A stretch of DNA of 64,000 nt from Sanguibacter suarezii NBRC 16159 (GTDB lineage Bacteria > Actinomycetota > Actinomycetes > Actinomycetales > Cellulomonadaceae), in assembly GCF_001552735.1 (NCBI RefSeq), contig NZ_BCRT01000020.1, positions 62,001 to 126,000 on the forward strand, given 5' to 3'. This document shows, one piece after another, positions 56,255 to 64,000 of the stretch. Positions within the stretch are counted from its first letter, which is position 1; each line of letters opens with the position of its first letter. Under the pieces are notes generated by a model, which ran no database searches, had not been told where the DNA came from, and saw only the letters and a list, made by a program, of their open reading frames with translations. Position numbers and translations under genes: made by a program.

Positions 56255-56995
56255 ATGTCAGCCATCGCACCTCGCCCCGACGGGGCTCCCACTGTCGGAG
56301 CGACGATCCTCATCGTCGAAGACGAGCCCGCCATCGCCACAGCGATCGCGCAGCGCCTGACCGCTGAAGGATGGCGAACCGAGGTTGCGCGCGACGGGCT
56401 CAGCGGGGTCGACGCCGCCTCTCGCCTGCGTCCGGACGCGGTGGTCCTCGACGTCATGCTGCCCGGCATCGACGGCCTCGAGGTGTGCCGCCGGATCCAG
56501 GCCGAGCGACCGGTCCCCGTCCTCATGCTCACCGCGCGGGACGACGAGACGGACATGCTCATCGGACTCGGCGTCGGCGCTGACGACTACATGACCAAGC
56601 CCTTCTCCATGCGCGAGCTGGTCGCCCGCCTCAAGGCTCTGCTGCGCCGGGTGGACCGCGCCGCGCAGGCCTCGGCATCGCCGGCCAACGAGGCCGAGCC
56701 GCCGATGACCATCGGCGACGTCGTCATCGACCAGGCGCAGCGGCGCGTGCACCGGGCGGGCAAGGAGATCCACCTCACCCCCACCGAGTTCGAGCTGCTG
56801 GTCATGCTGGCCAGCTCCCCTAAGACCGTGCAGACCCGCGAGCGCCTGCTGGCCGAGGTGTGGGACTGGGCGGATGCGAGCGGCACCCGCACGGTGGACT
56901 CCCACATCAAGGCGCTGCGCCGCAAGCTCGGTGCTGACCTCATTCGCACGGTGCACGGCGTCGGCTACGCCTTCGAGCCTCCGGCCGACCACTGA
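56255..56995 (+). CDS. OmpR/PhoB-family response regulator
   Basis: A 246-residue regulator with a receiver domain (about 20-135; acidic pocket VEDE, phosphoacceptor D66 in VVLDVMLPG, Thr in MLTARDD, Lys in TKPFS) and a winged-helix DNA-binding domain (about 155-240; LTPTEFELLVMLASSPKTVQTRERLLAEVWDW). The ATG at 56255 is the first start that fits the family; upstream extension is Pro/Thr/Cys-rich shadow. It lies 20 bp upstream of its histidine kinase, so the two form a two-component pair. Signal and targets are unknown; the ABC exporter genes that follow are candidate targets. Confidence 0.92.
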   Translation: MSAIAPRPDGAPTVGATILIVEDEPAIATAIAQRLTAEGWRTEVARDGLSGVDAASRLRPDAVVLDVMLPGIDGLEVCRRIQAERPVPVLMLTARDDETDMLIGLGVGADDYMTKPFSMRELVARLKALLRRVDRAAQASASPANEAEPPMTIGDVVIDQAQRRVHRAGKEIHLTPTEFELLVMLASSPKTVQTRERLLAEVWDWADASGTRTVDSHIKALRRKLGADLIRTVHGVGYAFEPPADH

Positions 56996-57015
56996 TCTCC
57001 GAGCCGGTCTCTTCG

Positions 57016-58161
57016 ATGCCATCCCCCCGCCACCCTCGGTCGCTGCGCCCGCACCTGCCTGACGTCCGTCCCCTGGACCGCTTCCGCACGCTGAAGATCA
57101 AGATGGTCATCGTCGTGGTGGCCTCGGTGACGCTGGCCGCCTTCATCACGTGGTGGGGCCTGCGCAACTCCCTGGGCCCCACCCGCACCTTCCCGCTGGC
57201 GATCATCATCTCCATGGGCTTCACGATGCTGCTCGCCAAGGGCATGACGTCCCCGCTGCGGGAGATGACGGCGGCCGCGCAGGCGATGTCGGAGGGCGAC
57301 TACAGCCGCCGGGTGCAGGCGACCAGCCGCGACGAGGTGGGCCAGCTGGCAACCGCCTTCAACATCATGGCCGAGGACCTCGAGTCCTCCGACCAGGTGC
57401 GACGCGAGCTCATCGCCAACGTCTCGCACGAGCTGCGCACCCCGGTCGCGGCTCTGCACGCCCAGCTGGAGAACCTCGTCGACGGCGTCGTGGAGCCGAC
57501 GCCGGCCACCATGCAGACCGCTCTGACCCAGACCGAGCGCCTGACCCGGCTCATCACCTACCTGCTGGACCTGTCTCGGATCGAGGCCGGCGCGGCGGAC
57601 CTCAACCTCACCCGCCTGGGCGCGGCCGACTTCCTCGAGGACACCGTCAACTCCGTCTCCACCCTCGAGGCGGGCAAGCAGCTGTCCTTCCTCGTGGACG
57701 TCGAGCCGACGGACCTGACCTTCGTCGCAGACCCGGAGCGGCTGCGCCAGATCCTGGTCAACCTGCTGCAGAACGCGATCCGCCACTCCCCCTTCGCCGG
57801 GGAGGTCTCGGTCCACGCCCGCGCGGCCGACGGCGCGGTGGTCTTCGACGTGACCGACCACGGCCCGGGCATCGCGGTGGCGGACCGCCAGCGGATCTTC
57901 GAACGGTTCGCCCGGGGGGCGGGCAACGCCCAGGTCGCCCTGACATCGTCGGGCGGGACCGGGATCGGGCTGGCCATCGTGCGGTGGGCGGTGGACCTGC
58001 ACGGCGGTACCGTCGAGGTCGCCGACACCCAGGACGGCGCGACGATGCGGGTAACCCTCCCGCAACCCGCGGACGACGACGCCGACGCCGACGCCGAGGG
58101 CGCCTCAGGGACGCCCTTCGGCACCCCTGACGACGACGGCTCCCCCGCTCACCCGGCCTGA
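57016..58161 (+). CDS. Sensor histidine kinase
   Basis: A 381-residue kinase with two membrane helices (about 29-48 and 58-75), only about ten residues apart, so it has almost no extracellular loop. A HAMP domain (about 75-130), HisKA with H138 in ANVSHELRTPV, and a HATPase domain (NLLQNAIRHSP; DHGPGIA; GGTGIGLAIVRWAVDLHGG) follow. The near absence of an outer domain points to a signal from the membrane or another membrane protein. The acidic Asp/Ala tail (ADDDADADAEGAS) is disordered. It is 20 bp downstream of its response regulator. Confidence 0.93.
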   Translation: MPSPRHPRSLRPHLPDVRPLDRFRTLKIKMVIVVVASVTLAAFITWWGLRNSLGPTRTFPLAIIISMGFTMLLAKGMTSPLREMTAAAQAMSEGDYSRRVQATSRDEVGQLATAFNIMAEDLESSDQVRRELIANVSHELRTPVAALHAQLENLVDGVVEPTPATMQTALTQTERLTRLITYLLDLSRIEAGAADLNLTRLGAADFLEDTVNSVSTLEAGKQLSFLVDVEPTDLTFVADPERLRQILVNLLQNAIRHSPFAGEVSVHARAADGAVVFDVTDHGPGIAVADRQRIFERFARGAGNAQVALTSSGGTGIGLAIVRWAVDLHGGTVEVADTQDGATMRVTLPQPADDDADADAEGASGTPFGTPDDDGSPAHPA

Positions 58162-58186
58162 CCTGCCTTTTCACCACCCCCGGGCC

Positions 58187-58216
58187 TTGTTCTATCGGGG
58201 GTAGAACAACTACCAT
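58187..58216 (+). promoter_or_regulatory. Leaderless promoter overlapped by a perfect inverted repeat (ABC exporter)
   Basis: TTGTTCTA (58187-58194) and TAGAACAA (58202-58209) are perfect 8-bp arms around 7 bp. The left arm contains a -35 hexamer TTGTTC, and TACCAT (58211-58216) is a -10 box 18 bp further on, six bases before the ATG at 58223. No ribosome-binding site is present, so the mRNA is probably leaderless and its promoter is covered by an operator. Confidence 0.65.
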
Positions 58217-58222
58217 CGGCGC

Positions 58223-59176
58223 ATGGAACTTCCCGACGACGGTCCGGGCACTGTCAGTGTCCGCAACCTCACCAAGCACTTCGGCAGCGTCCACGCCGTC
58301 CAGGACCTGAGCTTCGACATCCGCCCCGGGCGGGTCACCGGTTTCCTCGGTCCCAACGGCTCGGGCAAGACGACCACCCTGCGCATGCTGCTCGGCCTCG
58401 CGACGCCCACCAGCGGCACCGCGACGATCTCCGGACGCAGCTACGCCGACATCCCGCAGCCGCTGCGCGAGGTCGGCGCCGCCCTCGAGGCGACGAGCTT
58501 CCACCCCGGTCGCACCGGGCTGGACCACCTGCGCACCTACGCCCCCTACGCCGGGGCCGACGACGCCCGCTGCGTGGGCCTGCTCGAGCAGGTCGGCCTC
58601 GGCCCGGCCGCCCGGCGCCGCGTGGGCGGGTACTCCCTGGGCATGCGCCAGCGCCTCGCGCTCGCCACGACCCTGCTGGGCGACCCTCAGGTGCTCCTGC
58701 TCGACGAGCCGTCCAACGGCCTCGACCCCGAGGGCATCCGGTGGCTGCGCGGGTTCCTGCGCCACCTCGCCGCCCTCGGCAAGACCGTCCTGGTCTCCAG
58801 CCACATGCTCTCCGAGGTCCAGCAGTCCGTCGACGACGTCGTCATCATCGCCGCCGGCCGCCTCGTCCACGCCTCGTCCATGGCCGAGCTCAGCGCACTG
58901 GCCTCCACGACCACGCTCGTGGCCTCCCCTGACGCCGCCGGACTGAAGGCGCTGGTCGCCTCCCGCGGCTGGACCGCCCACAGCCTCGGGGAGCCCCCCG
59001 ACGCCCCGACCACCCCCACCCCCTCGGTCGAGCTCGACGGTGTCACCACCGCCGAGGTCGGCGCTGCGGCCTTCGCCGCCGGACTGGAGCTCCACACCCT
59101 CATGGACAAGTCAGAAGGGCTCGAAGACATCTTCCTGCGCATGATCGCCTCCGACGTGGATGGAGCGGCCCGATGA
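58223..59176 (+). CDS. ABC exporter ATP-binding protein
   Basis: A 317-residue ATPase of the CcmA/BcrA type with Walker A GPNGSGKTTT (about 45), signature YSLGMRQRLALA (about 137) and Walker B VLLLDEPSNGLDPEG (about 158). The C-terminal about 90 residues are the accessory domain seen in drug- and bacitracin-exporter ATPases. The stop overlaps the next permease by 4 bp, so this pair makes one exporter. It has no ribosome-binding site and a -10 box six bases from the ATG, suggesting a leaderless message. Substrate is unknown; peptide antibiotic or lipid export is typical of the family. Confidence 0.9.
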   Translation: MELPDDGPGTVSVRNLTKHFGSVHAVQDLSFDIRPGRVTGFLGPNGSGKTTTLRMLLGLATPTSGTATISGRSYADIPQPLREVGAALEATSFHPGRTGLDHLRTYAPYAGADDARCVGLLEQVGLGPAARRRVGGYSLGMRQRLALATTLLGDPQVLLLDEPSNGLDPEGIRWLRGFLRHLAALGKTVLVSSHMLSEVQQSVDDVVIIAAGRLVHASSMAELSALASTTTLVASPDAAGLKALVASRGWTAHSLGEPPDAPTTPTPSVELDGVTTAEVGAAAFAAGLELHTLMDKSEGLEDIFLRMIASDVDGAAR

Positions 59177-59976
59177 AGACCTCCCTCCTGAGCGAGTACC
59201 GCAAGCTCACCACGACCCGGATGTGGTGGGTCCTGCTCATCGCGATGGCCGCGTACATGGCCTTCCTCGGCGCGGTCATGGCCTGGTCCATGACCGTCAC
59301 CCCGGCGGACGGCTCGACGCCGGCGATCGAGGTCACCGACGAGACGATCCGTTCGTCGGTCTACGCCACGGCGGTGACCTTCGGCTACGTCTTCCCGGTG
59401 ATCATCGGCGCACTGTCGGTGACCGGGGAGTTCCGGCACAAGACCATCTCCCCGACCTTCCTGGCCGAGCCCAACCGGCTGCGGGTGCTCTGGGCCAAGC
59501 TCGGCGCCTCGCTGCCGATCGGGGCCTTCTACGGGCTGGTGGGCACCCTGGCCACCGCCGCTGCCGGGGCGAGCGTGCTCGCCCTGACCGGCAACCCGAC
59601 CCTGCTGGGCGACAGCGAGACCTGGGCGGCGCTCGGCCGCTCCGTCCTCGCCCTGACCCTGTGGGCACCGGTCGGCGTGGGCCTGGGAGCCCTCATCACC
59701 AACCAGGTCGTCGCGATCGTCGTCGTGCTCGTCTACACGCAGTTCCTCGAGGCGATCCTGCGCATCGGCCTGGGCAGCCTGGGCGACGTCGGCACGACGA
59801 TCTCCACCTACCTGCCCGGAGCCGCGAGCGAGGCGATCGCCGGTGGCAGCGTCTTCTCCACGATGGGCATGGGAGAGCTGCTGCCGTGGGCGGCTGGGGT
59901 CGTGGTGCTCGTCGGTTATGCGCTCGTCTGCACCGTGATCGGCGCGATGACCACATTCCGCCGGGACGCGGTCTGA
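59173..59976 (+). CDS. ABC exporter membrane protein (ABC-2 type)
   Basis: A 267-residue protein with six predicted membrane helices (about 17-38, 65-85, 105-130, 145-170, 175-200 and 235-260) and an extracytoplasmic loop after the first (TPADGSTPAIEVTDETI). It belongs to the ABC-2 family that pairs with CcmA-like ATPases. It starts within the stop codon of the ATPase gene. No hairpin follows before the kgd region. Confidence 0.88.
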   Translation: MKTSLLSEYRKLTTTRMWWVLLIAMAAYMAFLGAVMAWSMTVTPADGSTPAIEVTDETIRSSVYATAVTFGYVFPVIIGALSVTGEFRHKTISPTFLAEPNRLRVLWAKLGASLPIGAFYGLVGTLATAAAGASVLALTGNPTLLGDSETWAALGRSVLALTLWAPVGVGLGALITNQVVAIVVVLVYTQFLEAILRIGLGSLGDVGTTISTYLPGAASEAIAGGSVFSTMGMGELLPWAAGVVVLVGYALVCTVIGAMTTFRRDAV

Positions 59977-60194
59977 CTTACCTGCGCCAGACGATCCCGA
60001 CACCCTCTTTGGACGATCACCAGACGATCGTTGCCCTGTGTTTGCCTAGACCTGAAGGCCCGGCCGACCTGACGAAAGTGGCCAGGTGATAAGCCCCACT
60101 TCGGTCCCTGGAGTAGGTCTTTAGGCCCTAGGCTGGGGAGGTCTATTACCGCACCTAGCGGTAGCGATCTGTGGTGAAAGTGGGCGATCCAAGC
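59977..60194 (+). other. 218-bp gap upstream of kgd
   Basis: No gene is seen here. It contains two CAGACGATC repeats (about 59990 and 60021) and the inverted repeat TACCG-N7-CGGTA (60147-60163), which lies close to the kgd start. These may be promoter elements; none matches a factor I can name. Confidence 0.5.
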
Positions 60195-63100
60195 GTGTCC
60201 TCGAATGCTGAGTCAGAGTCGATCAGCGCGGTGAGCGCCATCTTCGGCGCCAACGAATGGCTAGTCGACGAGTTGTACGAGCAGTACCTCAAGGACAAGA
60301 ACGAGGTCGACCCGGCGTGGTGGGACTTCTTCGAGAGCTACCAGCCCGGTGGCGCGAGCACCACGCCGGAGTCGGGTGCGCAGGCACCAGCCGCAGCCCC
60401 GACGACGGCGTCGGCGCCCGCTGCTGCGAGCGACGTTCCCCAGGCCGCTGCTCCGGCGAAGGCGGCCCCGCAGGGCTCAGCCGCCAGCGCCCCGGCGGCT
60501 GAGCCAGCTGCCCCGGCCGCTGCCGGCTCGCACGGCGAGCAGGCAGCCCGCCAGGCGCAGAAGGTCCAGATCGCCGCCGAGGCGCAGTCCGCGCCCATCG
60601 TCGCCGACTCCCCGACCGCGCCTCCCGTGGCCACCGCCCAGCCGGCCACCGCGCCCTACGCCGAGGTCGCCAAGACCAAGCAGAAGGCCGAGGCCTCCAC
60701 CCAGGCCGACGACGTCCAGAAGCTGCGCGGCCCCGCCGCGCGCGTCGTGGTCAACATGGAGTCGAGCCTGGAGGTGCCCACCGCCACCTCGGTGCGCGCC
60801 ATCCCGGCCAAGCTCATGGTCGACAACCGCATCGTCATCAACAACCACCTCATCCGTGGTCGCGGCGGGAAGATCTCCTTCACCCACATCATCGGCTTCG
60901 CCCTCGTCGAGGCCCTCGCCGAGATGCCCGCCATGAACGCCAGCTACACCCTGCTCGACGGCAAGCCCGCCGTCGTGCACCCGGCCAACGTCAACCTCGG
61001 TCTGGCGATCGACCTGGCCAAGCCGGACGGCACCCGTCAGCTCCTGGTGCCCTCCATCAAGGGCGCGGAGTCGATGGACTTCGCCCAGTTCTGGGCCGCC
61101 TACGAGGACGTCGTGCGCCGCGCCCGTGGCAACAAGCTCACCGTCGAGGACTTCCAGGGCACGACGATCTCGCTCACCAACCCCGGGACCATCGGCACCG
61201 TGCACTCCGTGCCGCGCCTCATGGCCGGCCAGGGCGCGATCATCGGTGTCGGCGCGATGGACTACCCGGCGGAGTTCGCCGGCGCCTCCGTCGAGCAGCT
61301 CTCCCGGATGGCGATCTCGAAGGTCCTCACGATCACCTCGACCTACGACCACCGCATCATCCAGGGCGCACAGTCCGGTGACTTCCTGCGGATCCTCGGG
61401 GTGAAGCTGCTCGGCCAGGACGGCTTCTACGACCGCATCTTCACCTCGCTGCGCGTCCCCTACGAGCCCGTTCGCTGGGTCCGTGACAACACGATCAACG
61501 CCGACGCCGAGGCCGCCAAGCCGGCCCGCATCGCCGAGCTCATCCACTCCTACCGCTCGCGCGGTCACCTCATGGCCGACACCGACCCGCTGGCCTACCG
61601 TCAGCGCAAGCACCCGGACCTGGACGTGCAGACGCACGACCTCACCCTCTGGGACCTCGACCGGGTCTTCCCGACCAACGGCTTCGGTGGCACCATGAAG
61701 GCCACCCTGCGGGACATCCTCGGCCTGCTGCGCGACTCCTACTGCCGCACCATCGGCGCGGAGTACATGCACCTGGCCGACCGCACGCAGCGCAAGTGGC
61801 TGCAGGCACGCCTGGAGGCTGGCTACGAGCGCACCCCGCGCGAGGAGCAGCTGCGCATCCTGCGCCGGCTCAACGCCGCCGAGGCCTTCGAGACCTTCCT
61901 GCAGACGAAGTTCGTCGGCCAGAAGCGCTTCTCCCTCGAGGGCGGGGAGTCCGTCATCGCCCTGCTCGACGCCGTCCTGTCCGGCGCGGCTGAGGCCGGC
62001 CTCGACGAGGTCTGCATCGGCATGGCCCACCGCGGTCGCCTCAACGTGCTCTCCAACATCGCCGGCAAGAGCTACGCGCAGATCTTCTCCGAGTTCGAGG
62101 GCAACCAGGACCCGCGCACCGTGCAGGGCTCCGGGGACGTCAAGTACCACCTGGGCACCGAAGGAACCTTCACCTCGGAGTCCGGCGCCAAGACCAAGGT
62201 CTACCTTGCGGCCAACCCCTCCCACCTCGAGGCCGTCGACCCGGTCCTGGAGGGCATCGTCCGCGCCAAGCAGGACCGCATCGATCTGGGCGGGGACGGC
62301 TTCTCCGTGCTGCCGATCCTCATCCACGGCGACGCGGCCTTCGCCGGCCAGGGCGTGGTGACCGAGGTCCTCAACCTCTCCCAGCTGCGCGGCTACCGCA
62401 CCGGCGGGACGATCCACGTCATCATCAACAACCAGGTCGGCTTCACCACCGGCCCGGCGTCCTCGCGCTCCACGCTGTACTGCACGGACGTGGCCAAGGG
62501 CCTGCAGGTGCCGATCTTCCACGTCAACGGGGACGACCCCGAAGCCGTGGTGCGCGTGGCCCAGCTGGCCTTCGAGTTCCGCGAGCAGTTCGACTCCGAC
62601 GTCATCATCGACATGGTCTGCTACCGCCGTCGTGGGCACAACGAGGGCGACGACCCCTCGATGACCCAGCCGCTCATGTACAACCTCATCGAGGCCAAGC
62701 GCTCGGTGCGCAACATCTACACCGAGAACCTCGTGGCTCGTGGCGACATCAGCGCCGAGGAGGCCGCGCAGGTCCTCGCGGACTACCAGGCCCAGCTCGA
62801 GCGCGTCTTCACCGAGACGCGCGAGGGCGGCTACACCCCACCTGCTGACTCCGAGCCGGTCGCCGGCCTGGAGCGCCCGGAGTCCCAGCGCAGCGACGCC
62901 GGGACGATGGTCGGCTGGAAGACGGCCGTGAGCCAGTCCGTGCTGGACCGGATCGCGCACGCCCACGTCACCCCGCCAGAGGGCTTCACCGTCCACCCCA
63001 AGCTCAGCCAGCTCCTCGACAAGCGCGCCAAGATGTCGAGCGAGGGCAGCATCGACTGGGGCTATGGAGAGATCCTGGCCTTCGGTTCCCTGCTCATGGA

Positions 63101-64000
63101 GGGCACCCCGGTGCGCCTGTCCGGTCAGGACTCGCGCCGCGGCACCTTCGTGCAGCGTCACGCGGTCATGCACGACCGTGAGACCGGTGCGGAGTGGACC
63201 CCGCTCCTCTACCTCTCGGGCGACCAGGCGAAGTTCTGGGTCTACGACTCCTCGCTGAGCGAGTACGCGGTCCTGGGCTTCGAGTACGGCTACTCCGTCG
63301 AGCGGCCGGACGCCCTCGTGCTGTGGGAGGCGCAGTTCGGCGACTTCGTCAACGGTGCCCAGACCATCATCGACGAGTTCATCTCCTCCGCCGAGCAGAA
63401 GTGGGGCCAGAACTCTTCGGTCGTCCTGCTGCTGCCGCACGGCTACGAGGGTCAGGGACCGGACCACTCCTCCGCCCGCCTGGAGCGTTTCCTCCAGCTG
63501 TGCGCCGAGGACAACCTCACGGTCGCCTTCCCCAGCACCCCGGCCTCGCACTTCCACCTGCTGCGCCGTCAGGCCTACGCCCGTCCGCGTCGTCCGCTCG
63601 TGGTGATGACCCCCAAGTCGATGCTGCGCCTCAAGGCCGCCGCCTCGGCTCCGGAGGACTTCACCACCGGCACCTTCCGGGAGATCATCGGCGACGACGC
63701 CGCGGCCGCACGCGCCGCGTCGGGGCAGTCCTTCGACCGGGTGCTGCTGTGCTCGGGCAAGGTCTACTACGACCTCATCGCCCACCGCGACAAGATCGGC
63801 GACACCTCCACGGCGATCGTCCGGCTCGAGCAGCTCTACCCGCTCGAGGGTGAGCAGCTGCGTGAGGCGCTCGCCCCCTTCGGCGACGCAGAGGTCGTGT
63901 GGGTCCAGGACGAGCCCGAGAACCAGGGTGCCTGGCCGTTCATCGCGCTCAACGCACCGGAGGAGATCGGTCGCCCGATCCGCGTCGTCTCGCGCAGCGC
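60195..64000 (+). CDS. kgd: Multifunctional 2-oxoglutarate dehydrogenase/decarboxylase E1-E2 fusion, 3' end outside window
   Basis: An open frame of about 1268 codons that runs to the window edge, so the last few dozen residues are missing. The order is the actinobacterial Kgd/OdhA one: a short N-terminal segment ([31 protein letters not shown]), an Ala/Pro/Gln linker of about 110 residues, an E2o-like succinyltransferase domain with catalytic H386 ([10 protein letters not shown]) but no lipoyl domain, and a ThDP-dependent E1o domain ([44 protein letters not shown]). It makes succinyl-CoA in the TCA cycle with lipoyl groups supplied by another E2. The GTG at 60195 gives an N-terminus like mycobacterial Kgd; GTG codons at 60171, 60174 and 60180 are alternatives. 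Confidence 0.95.
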   Translation, partial: MSSNAESESISAVSAIFGANEWLVDELYEQYLKDKNEVDPAWWDFFESYQPGGASTTPESGAQAPAAAPTTASAPAAASDVPQAAAPAKAAPQGSAASAPAAEPAAPAAAGSHGEQAARQAQKVQIAAEAQSAPIVADSPTAPPVATAQPATAPYAEVAKTKQKAEASTQADDVQKLRGPAARVVVNMESSLEVPTATSVRAIPAKLMVDNRIVINNHLIRGRGGKISFTHIIGFALVEALAEMPAMNASYTLLDGKPAVVHPANVNLGLAIDLAKPDGTRQLLVPSIKGAESMDFAQFWAAYEDVVRRARGNKLTVEDFQGTTISLTNPGTIGTVHSVPRLMAGQGAIIGVGAMDYPAEFAGASVEQLSRMAISKVLTITSTYDHRIIQGAQSGDFLRILGVKLLGQDGFYDRIFTSLRVPYEPVRWVRDNTINADAEAAKPARIAELIHSYRSRGHLMADTDPLAYRQRKHPDLDVQTHDLTLWDLDRVFPTNGFGGTMKATLRDILGLLRDSYCRTIGAEYMHLADRTQRKWLQARLEAGYERTPREEQLRILRRLNAAEAFETFLQTKFVGQKRFSLEGGESVIALLDAVLSGAAEAGLDEVCIGMAHRGRLNVLSNIAGKSYAQIFSEFEGNQDPRTVQGSGDVKYHLGTEGTFTSESGAKTKVYLAANPSHLEAVDPVLEGIVRAKQDRIDLGGDGFSVLPILIHGDAAFAGQGVVTEVLNLSQLRGYRTGGTIHVIINNQVGFTTGPASSRSTLYCTDVAKGLQVPIFHVNGDDPEAVVRVAQLAFEFREQFDSDVIIDMVCYRRRGHNEGDDPSMTQPLMYNLIEAKRSVRNIYTENLVARGDISAEEAAQVLADYQAQLERVFTETREGGYTPPADSEPVAGLERPESQRSDAGTMVGWKTAVSQSVLDRIAHAHVTPPEGFTVHPKLSQLLDKRAKMSSEGSIDWGYGEILAFGSLLMEGTPVRLSGQDSRRGTFVQRHAVMHDRETGAEWTPLLYLSGDQAKFWVYDSSLSEYAVLGFEYGYSVERPDALVLWEAQFGDFVNGAQTIIDEFISSAEQKWGQNSSVVLLLPHGYEGQGPDHSSARLERFLQLCAEDNLTVAFPSTPASHFHLLRRQAYARPRRPLVVMTPKSMLRLKAAASAPEDFTTGTFREIIGDDAAAARAASGQSFDRVLLCSGKVYYDLIAHRDKIGDTSTAIVRLEQLYPLEGEQLREALAPFGDAEVVWVQDEPENQGAWPFIALNAPEEIGRPIRVVSRS

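Noticed and set aside
60477-63785. Open antisense frame of about 1100 codons opposite kgd
   Set aside because: It follows the strong third-position GC bias of kgd on the other strand. The translation is rich in Val, Gly, Arg and Asp with no domain, and kgd itself has all catalytic motifs.

Overview
The window is a high-GC actinobacterial chromosome segment. Codons are strongly biased to G/C in the third position. It encodes NucS, the actinobacterial/archaeal mismatch endonuclease, a fused Kgd-type 2-oxoglutarate dehydrogenase, and the actinobacterial block rho-rpmE-prfA-prmC-sua5-wecA-atpIBEFHAGDC. I infer a Micrococcales member (Cellulomonas/Sanguibacter-like, plant-polymer degrading, facultatively fermentative because of adhE). 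No IS element, phage gene or CRISPR array was seen.

Layout. (1) 1-3589: a ROK regulator/kinase (cut by the window edge), a CE7-type acetyl esterase and an AGE-family sugar isomerase, all on +. (2) 3697-16354: a sugar-utilisation island with a GH31 alpha-xylosidase and GH42 beta-galactosidase (one operon), a LacI regulator, an SBP plus two ABC permeases (one operon, no ATPase), and a GH3 beta-glucosidase. Four copies of a TCGAA-N4-TTCGA palindrome lie at the GH42, lacI, SBP and GH3 promoters, two of them just downstream of recognisable -35/-10 elements. The enzyme set fits stepwise cleavage of galactosylated xyloglucan oligosaccharides. (3) 16374-32011: conserved housekeeping, all on -: nucS, a DUF2550 gene, the full F1Fo ATP synthase operon, wecA, sua5, prmC, prfA, rpmE and rho with a long disordered insert. 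(4) 32400-43332: the amino-acid block argS-lysA-hom-thrC-thrB, interrupted between lysA and hom by a haem-uptake operon (hmuTUV plus a secreted Ig-like protein) behind a clear DtxR/IdeR box.

(5) 43493-49104: an FCD-GntR regulator, tRNA-Arg(CCG), a small acidic orphan, a divergent alpha/beta-hydrolase and WYL-regulator pair, and a compact alkylation-repair operon (ogt, ECF-like sigma factor, second ogt, alkA). (6) 49397-53477: adhE, then an unusually repeat-dense 442-bp intergenic region (two hairpins, twelve GGTGACG heptamers, a perfect 31-bp inverted repeat, six decamer repeats, a 16-bp hairpin), then a VanY-like M15 peptidase with a structured leader. (7) 53673-64000: two CNNM/CBS membrane proteins, a two-component system, an ABC exporter pair under a palindrome-covered leaderless promoter, and kgd, which runs off the right edge.

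The best candidates for new biology are the LacI-controlled xyloglucan-oligosaccharide regulon, the sigma-factor-containing alkylation-repair operon, the repeat cluster between adhE and the M15 peptidase, and the ABC exporter promoter. All functional assignments rest on recognisable motifs and context; no database search was run.
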